Shown in pieces: positions 1-5,506 of a stretch of 6,106 bases of DNA (positions are counted from its first letter, which is position 1; each line of letters begins with the position of its first letter). Made by a program: the position numbers and the translations under genes. The notes under the pieces were generated by a model that saw only the letters and a list, made by a program, of their open reading frames with translations, ran no database searches and was not told the DNA's origin. Source of the DNA: an uncultured Lachnospiraceae bacterium (GTDB taxonomy: Bacteria > Bacillota > Clostridia > Lachnospirales > Lachnospiraceae). The stretch spans positions 1 through 6,106 of the forward strand of contig CACZNZ010000098.1 of assembly GCA_902782625.1 (NCBI GenBank), read 5' to 3'.

Positions 1-480
1 CAGGGTGCCGGAAATGACGCTGCTCACGCCGCTGATATCGCTGTTCATGCGGGTGATGATATCGCCCTGCTTTTCGGAGGTGAAGAAGGCATGGGGCATG
101 TGCTGCAGATGGTCGTACATCTGGTTCTTCATGTCGAAGATGATGCGGCGGCTGATCCAGGCAGAGATATACCCGGAGAGCACGTTGACCACCTGAGACA
201 CTGCAAGAGTGGCAAGAGCCATGAGAAGCAGCTGGATGAGCAGCTGCATGTTGCGCCCGATGAGTGCCTCATCCACTATTCGCCCGGTAATAATGGAAGG
301 AAGCAGCCCCACCACAGAAGAAAGGAGGATAGTGATAAACACCAACGTAAACTGAATCCAATAGGGCTTCAGATACCCCAGTATGCGCTTGATCAAAGTC
401 CCGGTTACACGGGGCATATTTTGTTTTTCTTCCTCGGTGAGGAATCCTCTGGGGCCGAAATGCCCGCCCGGACCCGGCAT
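1..480 (-). CDS. ABC exporter, membrane domain N-terminal part (partial, runs off left edge)
   Basis: The visible 160 residues are the N-terminus of an ABC transporter of the exporter type, in which a membrane domain is fused to an ATPase domain; such proteins act as dimers in the cytoplasmic membrane. A Gly/Pro-rich leader (residues 1-12, MPGPGGHFGP) precedes a basic stretch (LIKRILGYLKPYW). A first membrane helix lies at about 42-62 and a second at about 80-104. The first intracellular loop follows, with the family-typical pattern FFTSEKQGDIITRMNSDI at 132-149. The ATPase domain (Walker A, signature, Walker B) lies outside the window, so substrate and pairing cannot be judged. The ATG at 480 is preceded by GAGGAA (488-493) with a 7-base gap. 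The gene starts 20 bases after the stop of the DUF937-like gene, with no terminator between them, so the two are probably one transcript. The Gly/Pro leader resembles one subunit of heterodimeric drug or lipid exporters, but this is a family impression only. Confidence 0.9.
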   Translation of the reverse strand, partial: MPGPGGHFGPRGFLTEEEKQNMPRVTGTLIKRILGYLKPYWIQFTLVFITILLSSVVGLLPSIITGRIVDEALIGRNMQLLIQLLLMALATLAVSQVVNVLSGYISAWISRRIIFDMKNQMYDHLQHMPHAFFTSEKQGDIITRMNSDISGVSSVISGTL

Positions 481-500
481 GGTGTTTTTCCTCTTCTTTC

Positions 501-1478
501 TTATTTCTTCGCAGTAGCGGTCTTCTTTGTGGTAGAGGAAGTTTTTTTAGCGGAAGAAGTCTTTTTAGCAGCAGAAGATGTCTTCTTGGCAGCGGAAGAC
601 GTTTTGCCTGCCGAAGTAGTTTTCTTTTTCGCAGAGGTCGCCGCAGTCTTCTTTTTCTTGCCTGTTGAACCGGCCGTCTGAGCCGGAGCGTCATCGCCCA
701 GCAGAGAGACCAGAGACCCGAGAAGCCCGTTGCCGGAGGAGGAAGTGTTATTGGAAGAACTTCCACCAAGCAGGCTGCCTAAGAGGCTCCCGCCTCCGCT
801 TTGCTGACTGGAACCGCCTCCCAGAAGGTTTCCAAGGAGAGAACCGCTGCCAGAGGGTGTCTGCTGCGCGGATTGGGATGGGGCTGCATTGTTAAGCAGC
901 GAGCCCAGAAGGCTGCTGCCCGCATTGGAATCTGCATCATTTCCTCCGCCCAAAAGCATTCCCAGCAAAGAATCTCCCGCACTGCTCTGCTGTGCAGGCT
1001 GGGAGGAGCTGCCGCCGAGCAGGGAGCCCAGAAGACCGCCGTTGGAGCTGTTGCCGCCTCCGCCAAGGAGGGAGCCGAGCAATCCGCCGGAGGAGTTGTT
1101 TGAGCTGCCGCCGAAAGATTTTTTAAGAAGCATGAACAGGAGGATCGGCGCCGCGATCTTCAGAATGCTGCTTGCCTGGCCATTTGAAACATTGGCATTG
1201 CTCGCCGCAGTTTGCGTTGCCGCGGAACTGTTGCCTCCCAGCAGCAAAGATAGGAGATCAAGTCCACCGGCCCTGGTGCCTCCGCGAGTCACGCTCTGCT
1301 GCTCGTTCGCCGCAGCAGCTGCACGGGTAGCCAGTTTCCCGGAAGCGCTGTCCTTTTCTAATGCAGGAAGTATGGAATTGAGCACATCCTCAACCTGCTT
1401 CTCCGTAACCCCCTGACCCGCTGATTTGGCTATGCTTTTAAGCGTATCGTCATCCAGTATGCCGCGAATGGAATCCAT
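501..1478 (-). CDS. DUF937-like repeat protein with lysine-rich histone-H1-like tail
   Basis: This 325-residue protein has no known function. Three parts are visible. Residues 1-45 are a small helical region (MDSIRGILDDDTLKSIAKSA, then a TEKQVEDVLNSILPAL segment) of the kind seen in DUF937 proteins. A hydrophobic segment at 105-120 (ILKIAAPILLFMLLKK) resembles the DUF937 'APilL' segment. Residues 131-260 are a Gly/Ser/Asn-rich array with seven copies of an LLGxLLGG-type motif; a related LLSLLLGG lies at 75-82. The last 52 residues (274-325) contain 18 lysines plus Ala, Ser, Thr and one Gly, with no acidic residue. No signal peptide is evident. The ATG at 1478 is chosen because AAGGAG (1489-1494) lies 10 bases upstream and homology-like sequence begins there. 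A longer TTG-started frame from 1538 would run through the promoter. An ABC exporter gene follows at 20 bases. The family call rests on memory of the DUF937 pattern. Alternatives are an unrelated low-complexity surface or nucleoid protein. Confidence 0.8.
   Translation of the reverse strand: MDSIRGILDDDTLKSIAKSAGQGVTEKQVEDVLNSILPALEKDSASGKLATRAAAAANEQQSVTRGGTRAGGLDLLSLLLGGNSSAATQTAASNANVSNGQASSILKIAAPILLFMLLKKSFGGSSNNSSGGLLGSLLGGGGNSSNGGLLGSLLGGSSSQPAQQSSAGDSLLGMLLGGGNDADSNAGSSLLGSLLNNAAPSQSAQQTPSGSGSLLGNLLGGGSSQQSGGGSLLGSLLGGSSSNNTSSSGNGLLGSLVSLLGDDAPAQTAGSTGKKKKTAATSAKKKTTSAGKTSSAAKKTSSAAKKTSSAKKTSSTTKKTATAKK
504..659 (-). repeat. Repeat encoding the KKTSSA-type lysine-rich tail
   Basis: This stretch encodes residues 274-325 of the DUF937-like protein. 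The end of the tail repeats AAKKTSS with a period of six to seven residues (KTSSAAKKTSSAAKKTSS, then KKTSSTTKKTATAKK). On the plus strand the repeat shows as recurring gaagaagtcttttt/gcagcggaagac-like units. The composition resembles histone H1 C-terminal tails and bacterial H1-like proteins such as HctB or AlgP. That resemblance is compositional and does not prove homology. Confidence 0.8.
699..1088 (-). repeat. Array encoding seven LLGxLLGG motifs
   Basis: This stretch encodes residues 131-260 of the DUF937-like protein. In order the motifs read GLLGSLLGGG, GLLGSLLGGS, SLLGMLLGGG, SLLGSLLNNA, SLLGNLLGGG, SLLGSLLGGS and GLLGSLVSLLGDD. Linkers of roughly 5-20 residues rich in Ser, Asn, Gln and Gly separate them. 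At DNA level the copies are diverged (for example variants of gagcccagaag on the plus strand), so they are degenerate rather than exact repeats. Selection therefore appears to act on the peptide motif, and copy number may still vary between strains. Confidence 0.85.
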
Positions 1479-1502
1479 ATAATCCAATCTCCTTTCAACT
1501 GA

Positions 1503-1520
1503 TATGATAAAAATATCATA
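1503..1520. promoter_or_regulatory. 7-bp perfect palindrome over the DUF937 gene -10 box
   Basis: The sequence TATGATA-AAAA-TATCATA has seven-base arms (1503-1509 and 1514-1520) and a four-base spacer. It covers the predicted -10 box and start point of the minus-strand promoter, a position typical of a repressor operator. It could instead form a weak AT-only hairpin at the transcript's 5' end. No particular regulator family can be named. Confidence 0.4.
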
Positions 1521-1542
1521 ATTCCGTTCGAATGGCAATCAA
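1515..1542 (-). promoter_or_regulatory. Sigma-A-like promoter for the DUF937/ABC transcript
   Basis: On the minus strand, TTGATT (1537-1542) and TATGAT (1515-1520) are separated by 16 bases. Each box is close to the TTGACA/TATAAT consensus. Transcription would start near 1508, giving a leader of about 30 bases that contains the AAGGAG ribosome binding site at 1489-1494. Confidence 0.6.
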
Positions 1543-1579
1543 AACAAGACAAAAAACATAGATTTTGTTTAGCAACTCA

Positions 1580-1608
1580 TTGCAACATACCATACCTTGT
1601 GGTATACT
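1580..1608 (+). promoter_or_regulatory. Sigma-A-like promoter (extended -10) for the four-helix membrane protein gene
   Basis: TTGCAA (1580-1585) and TATACT (1603-1608) are separated by 17 bases, and TGG directly precedes the -10 box, which fits an extended -10 element. The spacer's end contains a small inverted repeat, ATACC-TTGT-GGTAT (1592-1605), that could be an operator. The start point would be near 1615, about 45 bases before the TTG start codon. Confidence 0.65.
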
Positions 1609-1658
1609 GCTTTCATCCATAGGATATATGGTGCATTCTTAGAAGGGGGAACTCGACT

Positions 1659-2510
1659 TTGGAAGAGGAAAAGAAAGTTAAAGCGGAGAAGGCTGAAGGA
1701 AAAGCGGAGTCCGCAAAAAAAGCGCCGGCAAAGAAAGCTGAATCTGCAGAAGTGAAAAAGCCCTCTGCCGCCGCTTTGAAAGCAGCCCTTGCACAGATGG
1801 AAGAACAGGAGACCGGCAAAAAAAAGAATACCGTGCTTTGGCGTGTTCTTTCATTCGTTATGTGGGCGTTGGCAGTCGTTGCCATGTATCTGCCCCAGAT
1901 CGGCAATCTGGAACTGCCCTTCGGTGCCTTGCGGATGCTGGTCCTCAAAAACTACACTCCCATGATTATCGACATCGTGGTCGCTGTAGCTCTCTGTATC
2001 GGTGCTGCACTGCTGTGGAAAAAGGCGAACCACATCCATCCCGTCAAATCTCATAATAAGATCGTCCAGTTCATCTGGAACCAGCTTGGCCTTATCATGG
2101 CATTCCTGATCTTTTTCGTGATCGGCCTTGTGCTTATCCTGAAGAACGACAAACTGGATGCCAAAACAAAGAAAATTGCCATTGCAGTTTTAGCCGCTAT
2201 CACGTTACTCGTCGGCAGCGTCTCTGCGGATTACCATCCTGTGACTCAGGATGAGGTCGACAAGATCACCAACGAGTACAATATCGATACGCAGGATCCG
2301 GACGGCTGCTTCTGGACCACCTACGGAAGAAAGTATCACTTGTACAATGACTGCCAGGCTCTTTCAAACACTACCGAAGAAAACCTGCACCATACTTCTC
2401 TGCAGGAGGCCTGGGATAACAACCGCGGCGAACTGTGCAGCTTCTGTGCGAAGAAAGCGGCTGACAACAGTCTGAGCGATACAACCGCTATCACTCCCGC
2501 CAACCCGTAA
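1659..2510 (+). CDS. Four-helix membrane protein with charged N-terminus and C-terminal YHx4C...CxxC putative metal site
   Basis: The 283-residue product is not a protein I can name. Residues 1-57 are charged and low-complexity, rich in Lys, Ala and Glu (for example AESAKKAPAKKAESAEVKK). Four hydrophobic segments follow at about 59-81, 101-120, 142-161 and 172-190. The C-terminal region (191-283) carries YGRKYHLYNDC (222-232) and LCSFC (259-263), with H227, C232, C260 and C263 as possible metal ligands. The pattern KYH-x4-C ... eA(W) ... C-x2-C resembles short zinc-binding modules related to the Ada metal-binding domain often found at the C-terminus of bacterial proteins; that match is from memory. 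Topology is ambiguous, because both the loop after helix 2 and the loop after helix 3 are positively charged. The TTG at 1659 is chosen because AAGGGGG (1643-1649) sits nine bases upstream. The next internal Met (residue 47) lacks such support and would remove most of the charged region. A promoter and a terminator bracket it as a single-gene unit. Confidence 0.85.
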   Translation: MEEEKKVKAEKAEGKAESAKKAPAKKAESAEVKKPSAAALKAALAQMEEQETGKKKNTVLWRVLSFVMWALAVVAMYLPQIGNLELPFGALRMLVLKNYTPMIIDIVVAVALCIGAALLWKKANHIHPVKSHNKIVQFIWNQLGLIMAFLIFFVIGLVLILKNDKLDAKTKKIAIAVLAAITLLVGSVSADYHPVTQDEVDKITNEYNIDTQDPDGCFWTTYGRKYHLYNDCQALSNTTEENLHHTSLQEAWDNNRGELCSFCAKKAADNSLSDTTAITPANP

Positions 2511-2528
2511 GCATTCGCCCTATTTAGG

Positions 2529-2552
2529 AGCCGCCTTTCCGGCGGCTTTTTT
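2529..2552 (+). terminator. Rho-independent terminator of the four-helix protein gene
   Basis: AGCCGCC (2529-2535) and GGCGGCT (2541-2547) form a perfect seven-base, GC-rich stem around a five-base loop (TTTCC), followed by a run of T to 2552. It begins 19 bases after the stop codon. Confidence 0.9.
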
Positions 2553-2738
2553 GATTTGGGACGTCTTTGGCTGTTAATGGCATATAAAAGCGATATTTCA
2601 TCCTGAACACCGACCTGAAACATCCAGGAAAGTGAAAAACGCAGGCTTCCGCCGTCGTGCGGAACAATACTGAAGAAGCGGAAGGAGATGTTTGTCTCTT
2701 AAATAGCGGAAGAGCTCAGATTCTGCTCCCAAAACGAT
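2553..2738. other. Non-coding spacer between convergent terminators
   Basis: I see no supported gene here. The only structure is a six-base stem, TTCCGC-CGTCGT-GCGGAA (2647-2664). The GCGGAA word recurs at 2678-2683 and 2705-2710. Short open frames on both strands lack ribosome binding sites. Confidence 0.5.
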
Positions 2739-2763
2739 AAAAAAGCCGGTACATCGCCCGGCT
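2739..2763 (-). terminator. Rho-independent terminator of the antiporter gene
   Basis: Read on the minus strand, AGCCGG (from 2763) pairs with CCGGCT (ending at 2744) around an eight-base loop and leads into a run of T (2744-2739). It lies about 30 bases after the antiporter stop codon at 2791-2793. It faces the plus-strand terminator, so the two converging transcripts are insulated from each other. Confidence 0.8.
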
Positions 2764-2790
2764 CTGTAATTCATTAGTTGTCATGCCTTT

Positions 2791-4278
2791 TTAGCGATCC
2801 CGGTCCTCGGCAGTTTTCAGGCATATACCGTCAGGCAGTCCGAATCCGGGAATATACCGATCCCATCCCGTAAAAGTCAGGAGCAGGATGCTCCCTACGA
2901 TGAGGAAGCTCAGATAGTTTTTGCTGATTATGTCCATTGGGGAAAAGCCCTGCGCCCGGATTGGATAAACGGCGTTGGCAATCGAAGCAAAGAATACCGG
3001 GAAGCAGTGCCAGGGAATGAGCTGTGAGCCATAAATACCCATGGAAGATGTGAAGGTAGCAAGTCGAAGTCGGAGCCGGTAATCATCCTGATCGCTGTTG
3101 GTCTTTACGTTTTTTTTCACGATATCGCGGATGATCGGACTCATCGTGGCCACCTGTGCAGCCTCGTCTGCGAGGGCTACATTTCCAAGCAGGCATATCA
3201 TTCCGCACCATCCAAGCAGCTGATGATGGTTGCGCGAAAGGCGTACCACACCCCTGGATAACGGATCGAAAGCATTCATCGCATTCATGATGCCGCCGAA
3301 CGCAGAGACCCACATCATCATCACAATAACCCAGCTGCCGGCATCGGAGAAACCGGCATACAGAAGCTCATGCAGCCAGCTGTGAATGCTCACCGTGCCG
3401 GCCAGGGTTCCCAGGACCAGAGAGGAAACCATGCCTATACCCAGGCACAATAAGGTGTGAATGCCCAAAAAACTCATGACGATGACCAGAAACATCGGCA
3501 CGACCATGTAATACGGAACACCGTTCTTGACCTGTTCCAAAAGAAGCATCGCAGAAGGCCGCTGCTCTTCCAACGCGGTATATGCCTCCGGCGGAATCCG
3601 GTCGAGTGCCTGCTGCACATCTCCGTGCACAGCTGGGAGATGGCTGCCAGCCAAATAGAAAATCAGCAGTGAGACAACAAGGCAGGAAACGCACCAGACA
3701 AGCTGGTGCTTAACCCTGTCTATTATCTTTACGTCCTGCATGCCGCAGCTGAGCACGGTCACATCTGAGATCATGCCGATGTTGTCTCCGAAGCATGAAC
3801 CACCCGCAACGGCACAAACTGTCAGGATCACATCTCCACCCACTAGGTGGTTCAGCCACAGAAAAATGGGAGCGCAAGCGGCAAACGTACCCCAGCTGGA
3901 ACCTGTTGCGACAGACAGGAGACATGTTACCAGAATGGAGACAGGCGCGACCATCCGTGCGCTGACCCCCAGCTTCAATGCCAGGATGATAAGAGATGCT
4001 CCGACCCCTGTAGCCATAAAACACTCTGCCACGCCGTATGCGAACATGAGGATAAAAAAGATGAGCACTATTTTTCGTGCAGCATCCAAAGCATGTGAAA
4101 AAGCACGGTCGAAATTCGCGCGGTTGACCAGCATGAACACTGCTGCCGCGGTAAACGTAGCCAGCGGCGCTGCGAGCAGCAGATCAAGCTTAAAAACTAT
4201 AACTAAAAGGGCAAAAAGAAACAGTGGAAAGAATTTTACCAATGAAACCAATACCCTGCGGCCTTTATGTTCCTGCAC
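2791..4278 (-). CDS. NhaC-family Na+/H+ antiporter-type transporter
   Basis: This 495-residue, highly hydrophobic protein has about a dozen membrane segments and belongs to the Na+/H+ antiporter (NhaC-type) family. Such proteins exchange sodium ions or small organic acids for protons or other substrates across the cytoplasmic membrane. Family-like motifs are TGSSWGTFAACAPI (125-138) and GGSCFGDNIGMISDVTVLS (159-177), which corresponds to the conserved G-D-x-I-SP-x-SDTT region. In the second half, ALADEAAQVATMSPIIRDI (368-386) carries charged residues within a membrane region. A hydrophilic loop lies at about 212-250. Here SDVT replaces the more usual SDTT and GM replaces the usual SP, so the substrate may differ from sodium. 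The GTG at 4278 is chosen because GAGGAA (4285-4290) lies six bases upstream and the basic leader MQEHKGRRV is normal for this family. The gene is followed by its own terminator. A 239-base gap separates it from degV, so it is probably transcribed on its own. Confidence 0.85.
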   Translation of the reverse strand: MQEHKGRRVLVSLVKFFPLFLFALLVIVFKLDLLLAAPLATFTAAAVFMLVNRANFDRAFSHALDAARKIVLIFFILMFAYGVAECFMATGVGASLIILALKLGVSARMVAPVSILVTCLLSVATGSSWGTFAACAPIFLWLNHLVGGDVILTVCAVAGGSCFGDNIGMISDVTVLSCGMQDVKIIDRVKHQLVWCVSCLVVSLLIFYLAGSHLPAVHGDVQQALDRIPPEAYTALEEQRPSAMLLLEQVKNGVPYYMVVPMFLVIVMSFLGIHTLLCLGIGMVSSLVLGTLAGTVSIHSWLHELLYAGFSDAGSWVIVMMMWVSAFGGIMNAMNAFDPLSRGVVRLSRNHHQLLGWCGMICLLGNVALADEAAQVATMSPIIRDIVKKNVKTNSDQDDYRLRLRLATFTSSMGIYGSQLIPWHCFPVFFASIANAVYPIRAQGFSPMDIISKNYLSFLIVGSILLLTFTGWDRYIPGFGLPDGICLKTAEDRDR

Positions 4279-4319
4279 TGTCGGTTCCTCAACAAAAAGA
4301 TTCTACGAACTTGTATTAC

Positions 4320-4346
4320 TGTATATCATAAAAGCAAGAAAATCAA
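4320..4346 (-). promoter_or_regulatory. Possible promoter for the antiporter gene
   Basis: On the minus strand, TTGATT (4341-4346) and TATACA (4320-4325) are 15 bases apart. The spacing is short and an overlapping TATGAT (4325-4330) is an alternative -10, so the exact boxes are uncertain. The position, about 40 bases upstream of the GTG start, is reasonable. Confidence 0.4.
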
Positions 4347-4398
4347 GGGCATCGTTGCGGCGTGCCGGGAGAATGCAGTGAGGTAAAATAAACAGAAT

Positions 4399-4509
4399 TC
4401 AGTTGTCTTTCTGCAGAAATACTGCCACAGATTTATCCTCCCCCATGGCAGTGCATTCGATGGATAATATATTTCCTGGCTGCCTGTAAAGAGTTCCGCG
4501 TATGGACAA
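4399..4509 (-). CDS. Possible small protein of 36 residues directly downstream of degV
   Basis: Behind the degV stop codon, which reads TAGGG, a TTG at 4509 opens a 36-codon frame ending in TGA at 4399-4401. The AGGG overlapping the degV stop lies six bases before the TTG and could serve as a weak ribosome binding site, which would allow translational coupling. The peptide begins MSIRGTLYRQPGNILSIEC and ends with VAVFLQKDN. It has an ordinary mix of charged and hydrophobic residues and no low-complexity bias. I recognise no family. An internal ATG (codon 22) is a second possible start. It may equally be a chance open frame or a remnant of a longer gene, because the frame also contains an inverted repeat. 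Evidence is limited to composition and position. Confidence 0.3.
   Translation of the reverse strand: MSIRGTLYRQPGNILSIECTAMGEDKSVAVFLQKDN
4421..4452. repeat. 7-bp inverted repeat between degV and the antiporter gene
   Basis: ACTGCCA (4421-4427) and TGGCAGT (4446-4452) are perfectly complementary across an 18-base loop. No T-run follows the stem directly on either strand, so it is not a classical terminator. It falls inside the possible 36-codon frame and may be an RNA structure, a protein site or chance. Confidence 0.35.
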
Positions 4510-4517
4510 CGGAAACC

Positions 4518-5396
4518 CTATACAGACCGTTCATGACTGCTGATATAAAACAGAGCCAGCGCGCCCGGCCCAACATGGCTTCCTGTAACCGGTTCATAAG
4601 GTACACTCATTATTTCAAGATCCGGGAGCGCCGCATGAATGCGGCTGATCAGTGCCTCCGCGTCCGAGGCGCAGCCTGCCTGCGCGATCCCCACGCTGCA
4701 TTTATCCTTTCGATCGATGTTGCCGATAAGATCATCGGCGAGGGCGCGTATGGATGCTTTACGGCCTACAGTCTTTCCTGTAACTACGATCCGGCCTTCC
4801 TCATCCCCTCGAAGTATCGGCTTGATGTTCAGCACAGATGCGATGACAGCTTTCATGCGGGATATCCTGCCTCCGCGCTTGAGGTACATCAGATCATCAA
4901 CCGTAAACACCTGCATCATATGTGCTCTCAGCCTTTCAAGTTCCCGCAACACTTCATCCAGATCCGCACCGGCCCGCTGCATCCTTCCTGCTTCTAAGGC
5001 TAGAAGGCCTTCTCCGAGGGACGCTCCCTTGGTATCGAAAGCTATGATGCGCCTGTCGGGATATTTCTCCCCCGTTTCGCGGGCGGAAATGGCAGAAGCG
5101 GCGTATGCCCCGCTGATTCCGGATGACATCCCGATGTAGAGCACATCTTTTCCTACCCCTGCTTCGGCTTCAAACACCTCACGAAACGCTTCTGTATTTA
5201 TCATGGAGGTTACCGCAGTCCCGCCGTTTTTCAGATCCTCATAGAAAGCATCGTAGGAAAAAGCTTCTGTATCCATACAGCATTCCTCCCCGCCGCCGTT
5301 ATGGATGAAGTGAAAAGGGATTACACCGATCCCCATCTCTTCACATGTGTGCGTGGGAAGATTTGCGGAAGTGTCTGTCCAAATGCTAAAAGCCAT
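4518..5396 (-). CDS. DegV-family fatty-acid-binding protein
   Basis: The 292-residue product matches the DegV family in length and motifs. Characterised members (FakB) bind a fatty acid and present it to the kinase FakA for phosphorylation, feeding exogenous fatty acids into phospholipid synthesis. Visible motifs in order are WTDTSANLP (6-14), TSMIN (63-67), the SSGISGAYAAS loop (91-101), DTKGASLGEGLLALEA (121-136), DDLMYLKRGGRIS (167-179), LNIKPIL (189-195) and GSHVGPGALALFY (272-284). The Thr/Ser at 63-64, a Ser at 91-92 and His274 occupy the positions that hold the fatty-acid carboxylate in FakB structures; this assignment is from family knowledge. No fakA gene lies in the window. The ATG at 5396 fits the family start. 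The only good ribosome binding site, AAGGAG (5410-5415), is 13 bases away, longer than usual, and there is no alternative start codon between. A consensus -35 box lies upstream and a DUF1836 gene is divergent. Confidence 0.93.
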   Translation of the reverse strand: MAFSIWTDTSANLPTHTCEEMGIGVIPFHFIHNGGGEECCMDTEAFSYDAFYEDLKNGGTAVTSMINTEAFREVFEAEAGVGKDVLYIGMSSGISGAYAASAISARETGEKYPDRRIIAFDTKGASLGEGLLALEAGRMQRAGADLDEVLRELERLRAHMMQVFTVDDLMYLKRGGRISRMKAVIASVLNIKPILRGDEEGRIVVTGKTVGRKASIRALADDLIGNIDRKDKCSVGIAQAGCASDAEALISRIHAALPDLEIMSVPYEPVTGSHVGPGALALFYISSHERSV

Positions 5397-5434
5397 TAAG
5401 TATCCGTATCTCCTTATATCTAATATCTATTATT

Positions 5435-5463
5435 ATATTAAGCAATATATTTATCCCTGTCAA
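5435..5463 (-). promoter_or_regulatory. Promoter for degV with perfect -35 box
   Basis: On the minus strand, TTGACA (5458-5463) matches the -35 consensus exactly. TAATAT (5435-5440) lies 17 bases downstream. A perfect TATAAT (5432-5437) overlaps it but at 20 bases spacing. The region between is very AT-rich. It is likely the degV promoter, though the exact -10 box is uncertain. Confidence 0.6.
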
Positions 5464-5476
5464 CTGATTTGCAAAA

Positions 5477-5498
5477 ATGTTTCATTTGAATATTTCAT
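5477..5498. promoter_or_regulatory. Candidate operator between the degV and DUF1836 promoters
   Basis: Three alternating half-sites occur as TTCA-TT-TGAA-TAT-TTCA (5481-5497). They sit within a direct repeat, ATGTTTCAT (5477-5485) and ATATTTCAT (5490-5498), whose copies start 13 bases apart and match at eight of nine positions. The element lies between the two divergent -35 boxes, where one regulator could control both genes. The region is AT-rich, so chance similarity remains possible. Confidence 0.35.
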
Positions 5499-5506
5499 GT
5501 TGCCTA

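Noticed and set aside
889..1416. Long plus-strand open frame opposite the DUF937-like gene
   Set aside because: It lies entirely within the minus-strand gene. Its Pro/Arg/Ala-rich product mirrors the repeat DNA and it has no convincing start region.
1479..1538. Twenty-residue N-terminal extension of the DUF937-like protein from a TTG at 1538
   Set aside because: It would begin at the -35 box of the predicted promoter and has no ribosome binding site, whereas the ATG at 1478 has AAGGAG at 10 bases.
2598..2732. 44-codon minus-strand frame in the convergent spacer with a natural-looking peptide (for example LFRYLRDKHLLPLLQYCSA)
   Set aside because: It starts with TTG just after the antiporter terminator, with a T-run instead of a ribosome binding site and no promoter. 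A chance frame or remnant is more likely.
3740..4381. 213-codon plus-strand open frame opposite the antiporter gene
   Set aside because: Antisense to a clear transporter gene with conserved motifs; the product shows no family-like sequence.
4494..4514. TTCCG/CGGAA hairpin just after degV as a terminator
   Set aside because: The stem is only five bases with an 11-base loop, and only CTCTTT follows, which is too weak to call.
5500..5505. TTGCCT as the -35 box of the DUF1836 promoter
   Set aside because: It lies 24 bases from the -10 box, whereas TTGTCA at 5507-5512 gives 17.
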